A DNA stretch of 20,660 nt from UMGS902 sp045538895. GTDB lineage: Bacteria > Bacillota > Clostridia > Oscillospirales > CAG-272. Location: positions 1-20,660 of the forward strand of contig JAZQEH010000060.1 in NCBI GenBank assembly GCA_045538895.1, read 5' to 3'. Position numbers and translations under genes: made by a program. Shown one piece after another: positions 1 to 6,061 of the stretch (within the stretch, counting starts at the first letter, position 1; each line of letters begins with the position of its first letter). The notes under the pieces are model-generated. The model ran no database searches, was not told where the DNA came from, and saw only the letters and a program-made list of their open reading frames with translations.

Positions 1-150
1 AAGCCTTCCTCAGACGAGGAAGGTGGCGCCGTAAGGCGACGGAAGGAGGGAACATTTCTAATTGTTACTTTTTTCCCTCCCTCAGTCAGCGTTCCGCTGA
101 CAGCTCCCTCGTCTGAGGGAGCCTTTATTACAACCCTAAACTTTAATTTA
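1..150. repeat. MITE-like palindromic element, copy A (left end outside window)
   Basis: Nearly identical to the element at 3568-3737. Hairpin arms are visible: CCTTCCTC/GAGGAAGG near 4-23, GTCAGC/GCTGAC around 86-102, and GCTCCCTC/GAGGGAGC around 103-122. The first and last of these arms are also complementary to each other, so the whole unit folds back on itself. The right end (137-150, TAAACTTTAATTTA) matches the terminal inverted repeat of the other copies. It overlaps the stop codon of the MecA-like gene, so the element probably supplies that gene's 3' end and terminator. The left terminal repeat lies before the window. Confidence 0.8.
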
Positions 151-663
151 CCTCAAATCTGCCATTGCTTTAACCGCACCGCTGCAAACATGCTTTGCAT
201 GCTCACCGAGATAACCCTCGCAATACCTTACACGCACAGCAACTTCATCTAAAAAAACCGTGTCGCCCTCGCAAAAAAGCACAAGATAAAAACGTCCGTC
301 ATCGCCTGCATACAACCTACTTTCCTTGCCGTAACCGCAATTCTCAAGCCGTTTGCATGCCATAATCAAAAGCTCTGCATTGTCAAACCGGAACATGCGC
401 GGCTGCGATATATTCTCCTTTGCCTCACGGCACACGAAAAGCTCGCATCCGCCCGACATGCACCGAAATGCCCTTATGTAAATATTCTCACGCACCGTTT
501 CAAACCCAAGCGTCCGCTTTGCCTCGTCTAAAATACTCCAGATGACTCGCCGTGTTTCTATGTTTGAATAATCGAGCATGTCAAATTCGATATCGTATAG
601 CTCCATGTCTTCACGTGTAAGACTCACCTTGAGAGCACTCTCCGAAATCTTAAGCAGTTCCAT
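148..663 (-). CDS. mecA: MecA/NegA-type ClpC adaptor protein
   Basis: Predicted 171-residue adaptor of the MecA family, whose members deliver substrates to the ClpC-ClpP protease in the cytosol. The N-terminus (MELLKISESALKVSLTREDM) has the family pattern of an opening beta strand followed by 'kvs.t.eDme', where target proteins bind. The C-terminal half (FRFDNAELLIMACKRL, then ESRLYAGDDGRFYLVL) matches the ClpC-binding part. It is shorter than B. subtilis MecA (218 aa), mainly in the central linker. The ATG at 663 is chosen because AAGGAG lies about 8 bases upstream; a TTG further upstream has no such site. It is transcribed away from the small membrane protein gene, with a promoter candidate at 688-716. 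The stop codon lies within the terminal repeat of element A. Family assignment is fairly secure from the pattern; the substrate is unknown. Confidence 0.75.
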   Translation of the reverse strand: MELLKISESALKVSLTREDMELYDIEFDMLDYSNIETRRVIWSILDEAKRTLGFETVRENIYIRAFRCMSGGCELFVCREAKENISQPRMFRFDNAELLIMACKRLENCGYGKESRLYAGDDGRFYLVLFCEGDTVFLDEVAVRVRYCEGYLGEHAKHVCSGAVKAMADLR

Positions 664-687
664 ATCCGACTCCTTTCTCTTACTAAC

Positions 688-716
688 ATTATAGTTAAAT
701 CGCTTAAAAATGTAAC
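688..716 (-). promoter_or_regulatory. Sigma-A promoter candidate for mecA
   Basis: On the minus strand GTTACA (716-711) is followed after 17 bases by a perfect TATAAT (693-688), about 25 bases before the mecA start codon. The -35 is only a partial match; the -10 and the spacing are good. Confidence 0.5.
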
Positions 717-816
717 CCCAAACATTTTTGCAAATGAGGAACAAAACGGCTTTTTACATCTTAATTTGCATATATCGGGCACAAATGGAAAAAATATCAG
801 CAAAGGAGATGGTATT

Positions 817-1074
817 ATGCGCGGATGCGAAAGACGTGTTATCATGCTTAAGGGGACTTCCTCGGAGATTTTCGACGAAGCATACTTCCTGCTAAGGCGA
901 GATTTCAAAAATGCGGAAAACGATACTAAAATCGTCGATGAGGCTCACAGAATTGTAGCACTCAACACCACAAAACGCAGGAGAAAAAAGACGGTAAAGA
1001 GAGAACTGATTTTTTTCCTCTCGGGAGTCTTGCTCGGGGCGGTTACTGCAATAATATTCGCTATCTTTTTTTAA
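817..1074 (+). CDS. Small C-terminally anchored membrane protein, unknown function
   Basis: An 85-residue protein starting at the ATG preceded by AAAGGAG (802-808); an earlier in-frame ATG at 766 has no ribosome binding site. The first 60 residues are hydrophilic with a predicted helical segment (IFDEAYFLLRRDF). A strongly basic stretch (TTKRRRKKTVKRE) follows, then one C-terminal transmembrane helix (LIFFLSGVLLGAVTAIIFAIFF) that ends the protein. By the positive-inside rule the soluble part should face the cytoplasm, giving a tail-anchored topology. No family is recognised. It lies divergent from mecA and its stop is 3 bases before the rnj promoter, so it may be transcribed into rnj as well. 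Confidence 0.7.
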   Translation: MRGCERRVIMLKGTSSEIFDEAYFLLRRDFKNAENDTKIVDEAHRIVALNTTKRRRKKTVKRELIFFLSGVLLGAVTAIIFAIFF

Positions 1075-1077
1075 CTA

Positions 1078-1106
1078 TTGCAAAATACTTTTAAAAAGAG
1101 TATAAT
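1078..1106 (+). promoter_or_regulatory. Sigma-A promoter of rnj
   Basis: TTGCAA (1078-1083), a 17-base spacer, then a perfect TATAAT (1101-1106). Transcription would start near 1113 and give a leader of about 130 bases before the rnj start. Confidence 0.65.
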
Positions 1107-1137
1107 ATATATAATTTATGTGTCCGTTTAACAATTA

Positions 1138-1219
1138 CTCTGTAGCCATGCTCCGCCTGTGCGTTTTTGCGGATTGCATCACAGAGATATACTTTTTTAA
1201 ACTGCCTGTGTGACAGTTT
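1138..1219 (+). promoter_or_regulatory. Structured 5' leader of rnj
   Basis: The leader holds a long interrupted hairpin: CTCTGT (1138-1143) pairs with ACAGAG (1181-1186), ATGC (1148-1151) with GCAT (1176-1179), and CCGC (1153-1156) with GCGG (1169-1172). All three are nested around a T-rich loop. A second hairpin, AAACTG/CAGTTT (1199-1204 / 1214-1219), is followed by TTTATTTT and sits just before the AAAGGAG of rnj. The layout could serve autoregulation by the encoded ribonuclease or weak attenuation; both are inference. It matches no riboswitch class I recognise. Confidence 0.45.
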
Positions 1220-1242
1220 TATTTTCATGCAAAGGAGATTTT

Positions 1243-3063
1243 ATGACAGAAAAACAGAAAAAAGAATACAAAGCCCCCGCAGCAAAAACCAATAAACGAA
1301 AGAAAAAGGTTCTGCCTAAAGAGGACGTTGCCCTAAAGGATACCGCAAAACCGAAACCAAGACGCAGATATTATAATAGAAAGAAGAAAACCGCTCCGAA
1401 GATTACATCGAAGTTGCATATTGCCTCGCTCGGCGGCTTGCATGAGATAGGCAAAAACATGACGATGATTGAGTATGAGGACGATATCATAATCATCGAC
1501 TGCGGAGTTGCGTTCCCCGATGAGGATATGCTCGGCATCGACCTTGTTACCCCCGACGTAAGCTACCTCGAAAAGAACAAGGACAAAATCCGTGCCATTC
1601 TGCTCACTCACGGTCACGAGGACCATATCGGCTCACTGCCGTATGTGCTTCGCTCGATTAACCCCGATATCTACGGCACAAAGCTTACTATCGGCATTGT
1701 TGAACGCAAGCTTGAAGAGCATAAGCTCCCCGAAAAACCGCATCTTCACTCGGTTGAAGCAGGCGACACAGTTAAGCTCGGCAAGCTTACCGCCGAGTTT
1801 GTACGTGTCAACCACTCAATAGCCGACGCATGTGCCATAGCCATCCGCACTCCGCTTGGTACGCTGTTCCACACGGGCGACTTCAAGCTTGACATGACAC
1901 CGATTGACGGCAAAATGATGGACATTACACGCATCGGCGAAATCGGCAACGAGGGCGTGCTGCTGCTCATGTGTGAATCCACTAATGCAGAACGTCCCGG
2001 CTTTACACCGTCAGAGAAAAAGGTGGGCAAGTCGCTCGGCGATATCTTTATGCGTAATGAGGATAAACGCATTGTCATTGCTACGTTTTCTTCAAACGTA
2101 CACCGTGTTCAGCAGATAATTTCACTTTCGGCACAGTACGGACGCAAGGTTGCCATGCTCGGACGAAGCATGGTCAACATAATAGATGCCGCAAGTGAGC
2201 TTGGCTACATGGACGTGCCCAAGGACACGCTTATCGACATAAAAGACGTAAACCGTTACCCCGAAAACAAGGTTACTCTTGTTACAACCGGCAGTCAGGG
2301 TGAGCCTATGAGTGCGCTATACCGCCTTGCGTTCGGTGCACATGACCGCATCACGCTCGGTAAAAATGACCTTGTTGTTATCAGTGCCACTGCTATCCCC
2401 GGCAACGAGAAGTCGGTTGGTAAGATTATAAATGCACTTATCGCAAGCAACGTTGCGGTTATGAACGACCCCGAAACAGACGTTCACGTTTCGGGACATG
2501 CGTGCCGTGAGGAGCTTAAGCTCATGCATGCGCTCACAAAACCAAAGTATTTCATGCCGATACACGGCGAGCTTCGCCATCTTGACGCACATCGCAAACT
2601 CGCACTTGAAATGGGTATGGACGATACAAACATCTTTGTTTCGGACATCGGCAAGGTGCTCGAAATTGACGTTGACGGCGCACGGTTCAACGGTACGGTA
2701 CCGTCGGGCAAGGTGCTGATTGACGGTATCGGTGTCGGCGACGTCGGAAGCATAGTGCTGCGTGACCGCAAGCATCTGTCGCAGGACGGCCTTATCGTGG
2801 TGGTTTGTGCCGTTGACATGACCGACGGTTTTGTGGTTTCGGGCCCTGAAATAATTTCACGCGGATTTATTTACGTGCGTGAAAGTGAAGAGCTGATGGA
2901 GGAAATGAAGCGTGTTTCTCTTGATGCTGTTGAAAAGTGTATTGACAAGCGCCGCATTGACTGGGTTGAAATGAAAAACACCGTGCGTGACCAGCTTGCA
3001 AGATTTATTTATCAAAAAACACATCGCAAGCCTATGATCTTGCCTGTGATATTGAATATTTAA
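1243..3063 (+). CDS. rnj: Ribonuclease J
   Basis: Predicted 606-residue RNase J, a metallo-beta-lactamase/beta-CASP ribonuclease with 5'-to-3' exonuclease and endonuclease activity in mRNA decay and rRNA maturation. The catalytic core starts near residue 59 (HIASLGGLHEIGKNM). It has the metal-binding H-x-H-x-D-H motif HGHEDH (residues 123-128), a later metal ligand in RVNHSIAD, the aspartate of TGDFKLD, the beta-CASP segment HVSGHA, and the final histidine in MPIHGE. A C-terminal domain follows, ending in a basic HRKPMILP tail. The first 58 residues form a Lys/Arg/Pro-rich extension, probably disordered and RNA-contacting, which makes the protein somewhat longer than B. subtilis J1 (about 555 aa). 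The ATG at 1243 is chosen for the AAAGGAG at 1231-1237; a GTG at 1210 lies inside a leader hairpin. Only one paralogue is visible here. Confidence 0.93.
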   Translation: MTEKQKKEYKAPAAKTNKRKKKVLPKEDVALKDTAKPKPRRRYYNRKKKTAPKITSKLHIASLGGLHEIGKNMTMIEYEDDIIIIDCGVAFPDEDMLGIDLVTPDVSYLEKNKDKIRAILLTHGHEDHIGSLPYVLRSINPDIYGTKLTIGIVERKLEEHKLPEKPHLHSVEAGDTVKLGKLTAEFVRVNHSIADACAIAIRTPLGTLFHTGDFKLDMTPIDGKMMDITRIGEIGNEGVLLLMCESTNAERPGFTPSEKKVGKSLGDIFMRNEDKRIVIATFSSNVHRVQQIISLSAQYGRKVAMLGRSMVNIIDAASELGYMDVPKDTLIDIKDVNRYPENKVTLVTTGSQGEPMSALYRLAFGAHDRITLGKNDLVVISATAIPGNEKSVGKIINALIASNVAVMNDPETDVHVSGHACREELKLMHALTKPKYFMPIHGELRHLDAHRKLALEMGMDDTNIFVSDIGKVLEIDVDGARFNGTVPSGKVLIDGIGVGDVGSIVLRDRKHLSQDGLIVVVCAVDMTDGFVVSGPEIISRGFIYVRESEELMEEMKRVSLDAVEKCIDKRRIDWVEMKNTVRDQLARFIYQKTHRKPMILPVILNI

Positions 3064-3070
3064 AGTGGTC

Positions 3071-3144
3071 AGGTTGCAAGTCTCGCAGCCTAAAAGGAAC
3101 CTATGGTTCCTAACGACCTAAAGGTCGCTCACCGCTCGCAACCT
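3071..3144. repeat. Three-way-junction palindromic element after rnj
   Basis: An outer stem AGGTTGC (3071-3077) / GCAACCT (3138-3144) closes two perfect hairpins: AGGAACC-tat-GGTTCCT (3095-3111) and CGACC-taaa-GGTCG (3114-3127). No reading frame fits. It looks like an interspersed intergenic palindrome or a structured 3' UTR of rnj. Only one copy of this sequence is in the window, so repeat status is inferred from the architecture it shares with other elements here. Confidence 0.55.
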
Positions 3145-3151
3145 TTAAGGA

Positions 3152-3184
3152 GTTTTTAAGTCGGCACATGTCCGCCTTAAAAAC
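3152..3184 (+). terminator. Possible rnj terminator hairpin
   Basis: A 9-bp perfect stem GTTTTTAAG (3152-3160) / CTTAAAAAC (3176-3184) has an inner CGG/CCG extension, followed by AAGGTTTTATTGTATTATTTT. The uridine tract is displaced and interrupted, so termination may be weak and may let some transcription reach the Dabb gene. Confidence 0.4.
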
Positions 3185-3225
3185 AAGGTTTTATTGTATT
3201 ATTTTATTGAAATGGAGATATAAAA

Positions 3226-3525
3226 ATGGTTAGACATGTACTTGTATGGCAGTTTAAGGACGAACTTTCCTCCGACGAAAAGGCGGCTGCCGCAAAGAAA
3301 ATTAAGGCAGAGCTTGAAGCACTTGTAGGCGTTGTTCCCGGTCTTCGTGAGCTCACCGTTGTGACAACTCCCATGGCTTCGAGCAATGCGGATCTGCTGC
3401 TCGACAGCACAATGGAATCCCCTGCAGACTATGACGTTTACAAGGATCACCCTGCACACGTTGCAGCAGCAACCTATGTAAAAAGCGTGGTAAAGTGCCG
3501 CGTTTGCATGGACTATGAGTTTTAA
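3226..3525 (+). CDS. Dabb (stress-responsive A/B barrel) domain protein
   Basis: A 99-residue single-domain protein of the Dabb family. It begins with the diagnostic MVRHVLVWQFKDELS strand, followed by a helix (SDEKAAAAKKIKAELEALVGVVPGL), a strand (ELTVVTTPMASS) and the conserved closing segment with YDVYKDHPAHVAAATYVKSVV. Family members form dimeric ferredoxin-like beta barrels in the cytosol. Some are linked to stress or to small-molecule reactions, but most have no assigned chemistry and nothing here indicates a substrate. The ATG has GGAG 8 bases upstream. It stands alone between the rnj 3' structures and a strong terminator. Confidence 0.85.
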   Translation: MVRHVLVWQFKDELSSDEKAAAAKKIKAELEALVGVVPGLRELTVVTTPMASSNADLLLDSTMESPADYDVYKDHPAHVAAATYVKSVVKCRVCMDYEF

Positions 3526-3551
3526 AAAAAGGAGCCGAAAGGCTCCTTTTT
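3526..3551 (+). terminator. Intrinsic terminator of the Dabb gene
   Basis: AAAAAGGAGCC (3526-3536), a GAAA tetraloop, and GGCTCCTTTTT (3541-3551), directly after the stop codon. It is symmetrical enough to act on both strands. Confidence 0.9.
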
Positions 3552-3567
3552 GGTTGAATTGATAAGA

Positions 3568-3737
3568 TAAATTAATGTTTACATTATCAAGCCTTCCTCA
3601 GACGAGGAAGGTGGCGCCGCAAGGCGACGAAAGGAGGGAACCTTTCTAATTGTTACTTTTTCCCTCCCTCAGTCAGCGTTCCGCTGACAGCTCCCTCGTC
3701 TGAGGGAGCCTTTATTACTCCCCTAAACTATAATTTA
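3568..3737. repeat. MITE-like palindromic element, copy B (complete)
   Basis: A complete element of about 170 bp. The ends are TAAATTAATGTTTA (3568-3581) and TAAACTATAATTTA (3724-3737), inverted copies of each other. The interior (3589-3715) is almost the same sequence as 1-127. It has hairpins CCTTCCTC/GAGGAAGG, a central GGAGGGAA/TTCCCTCC stem, GTCAGC/GCTGAC and GCTCCCTC/GAGGGAGC. The element fills the gap between the Dabb terminator and the serS -35 box. Both ends start with TA, which would fit a TA target duplication; this is inference. Confidence 0.8.
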
Positions 3738-3750
3738 CTTTAGAAAAACC

Positions 3751-3779
3751 TTGACATTATTCTATTTTTGAGCGATAAT
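3751..3779 (+). promoter_or_regulatory. Sigma-A promoter of serS
   Basis: A perfect TTGACA (3751-3756), a 17-base spacer, and GATAAT (3774-3779). The implied leader is only about 30 bases, which leaves no room for a T-box. Confidence 0.75.
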
Positions 3780-3816
3780 ATAATGTAAGAAAAATTTCCG
3801 AAAGGGCTTATATAAA

Positions 3817-5112
3817 ATGCTTGATATCAGATTTATTTGTGAAAATCCCGAGCTTGTAAAAGAAAACATCAGAAAGAAGTTCAAGGATTCAAAGCTTCCC
3901 CTCGTTGACGAGGCTATCGACCTCTACAACCGTAAATGTGCGGCTAACACCCGCGCAAATGACCTGCGTGCAAACCGCAACAAGGTTTCCAAGGAAATCG
4001 GTATGCTCATGGGCAAGGGTATGCGTGAAGAGGCTGAAGAAAAGAAGCAGCTTGTTACAAAGCAGGCTGAGGAGCTTGCGGCTCTTGAAAAAGAAGAAGC
4101 AGAGGTTGAAGCTCGCCTTAAAGAAGTTATGATGAAGATTCCCAACATCATTGACGAAAGCGTTCCCGTAGGTAAGGACGACAGCGAAAACGTTGAGGTT
4201 GAATGCTTTGGCGAAAAGACTGTTGTTGATTTTGAAATCCCCTACCACACCGATATCATGGCTCACTTCAACGGTATCGACAAGGAAGCCGCAGGCAGAG
4301 TTGCAGGCGAGGGCTTCTATTACCTCATGGGCGATATCGCACGTCTTCACAGTGCAGTTACCGCATATGCACGTGACTTTATGATTGACAAGGGCTTTAC
4401 CTACTGCATCCCTCCCTTTATGATTCGCTCAAACGTTGTTACAGGCGTTATGTCATTTGAGGAAATGGACGCAATGATGTACAAGATTGAGGGTGAGGAC
4501 CTCTACCTCATCGGTACCTCCGAGCACTCGATGATCGGTAAGTACATCGACACCATCACAGATGAAAAGACTCTCCCCCACACTCTCACCAGCTATTCCC
4601 CCTGCTTCCGCAAGGAAAAGGGTGCTCACGGCATCGAGGAGAGAGGTATCTACCGTATCCACCAGTTTGAAAAGCAGGAAATGATCGTTATCTGTAAGCC
4701 TGAAGAGTCTATGGAATGGTTCCACAAGATGTGGAGCTACTCTGTTGAGCTTTTCCGCTCTATGGATATCCCTGTTCGTACACTCGAGTGCTGCTCGGGT
4801 GACCTCGCCGACCTCAAGGTTAAATCCTATGACGTTGAAGCATGGTCGCCGAAGCAGGGCAAGTATTTTGAGGTTTGCTCATGCTCCAACCTCGGTGATG
4901 CACAGGCTCGCCGCCTCGGTATCAGAGTTAAGGGTGCCGACGGCAAGAAGTACCTTGCACACACACTTAACAACACCGTTGTTGCTCCTCCGAGAATGCT
5001 TATCGCATTCCTCGAAAACAATCTTGAAATGCGTGACGGCAAGTTTGTTATCCGTATTCCCAAGGCTCTCCAGCCTTACATGGGCGGCAAGACCGAAATC
5101 GTTGAAAAGTAA
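3817..5112 (+). CDS. serS: Serine--tRNA ligase
   Basis: A 431-residue class II aminoacyl-tRNA synthetase that charges tRNA-Ser with serine. The N-terminal tRNA-binding arm is a long antiparallel coiled coil rich in Glu/Lys/Ala (roughly residues 30-105), opening with MLDIRFICENPELVKENIRK. The catalytic domain shows TSEHSMIGKY (serine site region), motif 2 FRKEKGAHGIEERGIYRIHQF, and motif 3 NNTVVAPPRMLIAFLENN. Motif 3 differs from the common NGSGLAVGRTL form but keeps the key arginine, as in a SerRS subgroup widespread in clostridia. The length is normal. The ATG is preceded by GAAAGGG. It has its own promoter and a strong terminator, so it is monocistronic. It is transcribed opposite to the recA and gyr genes. 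Confidence 0.96.
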   Translation: MLDIRFICENPELVKENIRKKFKDSKLPLVDEAIDLYNRKCAANTRANDLRANRNKVSKEIGMLMGKGMREEAEEKKQLVTKQAEELAALEKEEAEVEARLKEVMMKIPNIIDESVPVGKDDSENVEVECFGEKTVVDFEIPYHTDIMAHFNGIDKEAAGRVAGEGFYYLMGDIARLHSAVTAYARDFMIDKGFTYCIPPFMIRSNVVTGVMSFEEMDAMMYKIEGEDLYLIGTSEHSMIGKYIDTITDEKTLPHTLTSYSPCFRKEKGAHGIEERGIYRIHQFEKQEMIVICKPEESMEWFHKMWSYSVELFRSMDIPVRTLECCSGDLADLKVKSYDVEAWSPKQGKYFEVCSCSNLGDAQARRLGIRVKGADGKKYLAHTLNNTVVAPPRMLIAFLENNLEMRDGKFVIRIPKALQPYMGGKTEIVEK

Positions 5113-5115
5113 AAG

Positions 5116-5145
5116 AAAAACCTCCGCTTCTGCGGAGGTTTTTTT
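5116..5145 (+). terminator. Intrinsic terminator of serS
   Basis: AAAAACCTCCGC (5116-5127), a ttct loop, then GCGGAGG followed by seven T (5132-5145). The 5' A-run makes it usable in both directions. Confidence 0.93.
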
Positions 5146-5159
5146 ACATAATAGAAAGA

Positions 5160-5317
5160 TAAATTATTGTTTAGGGGAGTAAAATGGAAACCACAAATCT
5201 GTAGGGCAGGGGCTTGCTCCTGCCGCATGTATAACATCTAATGACGGCTTGCGGCGGGAGATAAACCCCCGCCCTACATTATTGCTCGTCGCTGTTCCTC
5301 CCATAAACAATAATTTA
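5160..5317. repeat. MITE-like element, copy C, with a different interior
   Basis: Terminal inverted repeats TAAATTATTGTTTAGGGGAG (5160-5179) and its near-perfect complement at 5298-5317 flank about 118 bp. The interior is unrelated in sequence to copies A and B. It is an inverted repeat in which GTAGGGC (5201-5207) pairs with GCCCTAC (5270-5276), with GC-rich stems nested inside. The element occupies the gap between the serS terminator and the pgsA stop codon, ending 6 bases short of the latter. Confidence 0.75.
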
Positions 5318-5323
5318 TGTCAT

Positions 5324-5905
5324 TTACTCATTAGGATTAATATACTCCCAATAGCTCTTTATGTAATCAATGCCCGAAACGAGGGTGATAATTGCCATTG
5401 CAATCATTGAAACGTAGCTTGCAACAGGCACGCTGTAGCCCTCGATAAGCTCCATTGCGACAGGCTCAAGCATGCAGACAAGCATCGCAATAATCTGAAT
5501 AACCGTTTTAACCTTGCCTATCATCTTTGCCGCAATAACCTTGCCGCTTGCACCCGATACAACAAGACGCATCGAGGTAACCGCAAGCTCACGGAAAATT
5601 ACGATAAACGCACACCAGATAAATACAGGGCGGATGTTCTCAAAACGGTAAAGTATGCCGAGCAACGCTCCAAATACAAGCAGCTTGTCCGCAAGCGGAT
5701 CCATAAACTTGCCGAAATTGGTAATCAGATTGTCTCTGCGGGCAATTTTACCGTCAAGCATGTCGGTGTAGGAGGCTATGCCGAAAAGTGCGGCAGCGCC
5801 AAGACACGCAACAAAAACGTTCTCGGGAATAATAAGCACACCGAGGAATATCGGCACAAGCACGCAACGAAGCAGCGTAAGCTTATTGGGAAGATTAAGT
5901 TTCAT
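5324..5905 (-). CDS. pgsA: CDP-diacylglycerol--glycerol-3-phosphate 3-phosphatidyltransferase
   Basis: A 193-residue membrane enzyme that makes phosphatidylglycerophosphate from CDP-diacylglycerol and glycerol-3-phosphate, the committed step to phosphatidylglycerol and cardiolipin. The CDP-alcohol phosphotransferase signature is complete: D48-x2-D51-G52-x2-A55-R56-x8-G65-x3-D69-x3-D73. About five or six hydrophobic helices surround it, and the N-terminus MKLNLPNKLTLLR is typical of PgsA. The ATG at 5905 is chosen because AAGGAG lies just upstream; the open frame continues further but only into repeat sequence. It is the last gene of the recA-recX-rimO-pgsA series. Near neighbourhood of pgsA and recA also occurs in Bacillus, in another order. 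Confidence 0.93.
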   Translation of the reverse strand: MKLNLPNKLTLLRCVLVPIFLGVLIIPENVFVACLGAAALFGIASYTDMLDGKIARRDNLITNFGKFMDPLADKLLVFGALLGILYRFENIRPVFIWCAFIVIFRELAVTSMRLVVSGASGKVIAAKMIGKVKTVIQIIAMLVCMLEPVAMELIEGYSVPVASYVSMIAMAIITLVSGIDYIKSYWEYINPNE

Positions 5906-5924
5906 TTTTTTCTCCTTTTTGCTT

Positions 5925-5970
5925 TTTTGCGGGGATGCTTTTGTAAAAGCACCCCCACACCCCCGCAAAA
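5925..5970. repeat. GC-rich double hairpin before pgsA
   Basis: A perfect 10-bp outer stem TTTTGCGGGG (5925-5934) / CCCCGCAAAA (5961-5970) encloses TGCTTTT-gt-AAAAGCA (5936-5951). It lies between rimO and pgsA, about 20 bases before the pgsA start. On the minus strand the right arm ends in a short T-run, so it may also attenuate transcription into pgsA. Confidence 0.6.
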
Positions 5971-6004
5971 CTTTTAACTGAAAGTAAAATGGTGTAGCCA
6001 TATA

Positions 6005-6060
6005 CTTTTCAAAAATTTTTGAAGGGTGCAGGGGAACTTTTTATAAAAAGTTCCCTTGCA
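6005..6060. repeat. Two-stem intergenic module, copy a
   Basis: An almost perfect 34-base palindrome spans 6027-6060 (arm TGCAGGGGAACTTTTTA, one G-T pair), adjoining a second palindrome TTCAAAAATTTTTGAA at 6008-6023. It starts one base after the rimO stop. Related stem pairs occur at 7398, 12451 and 15735, so this is one member of an interspersed family. Confidence 0.7.
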
Positions 6061-6061
6061 A

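Noticed and set aside
2317..2775. A 152-codon open frame antisense to rnj
   Set aside because: The codon pattern follows from the strong coding constraint of rnj on the other strand; no start signal or recognisable domain. The same applies to long antisense frames opposite gyrB, gyrA, serS and dnaN.
3780..3816. T-box riboswitch before serS
   Set aside because: The promoter at 3751-3779 leaves about 30 bases of leader, too short for a T-box, and no T-box sequence (such as GGGTGGAACCGCG-like) is seen.
5200..5280. Riboswitch or small RNA upstream of pgsA/serS
   Set aside because: The GTAGGGC-type palindrome lies between converging gene ends inside terminal repeats, which fits a mobile element and not a leader.
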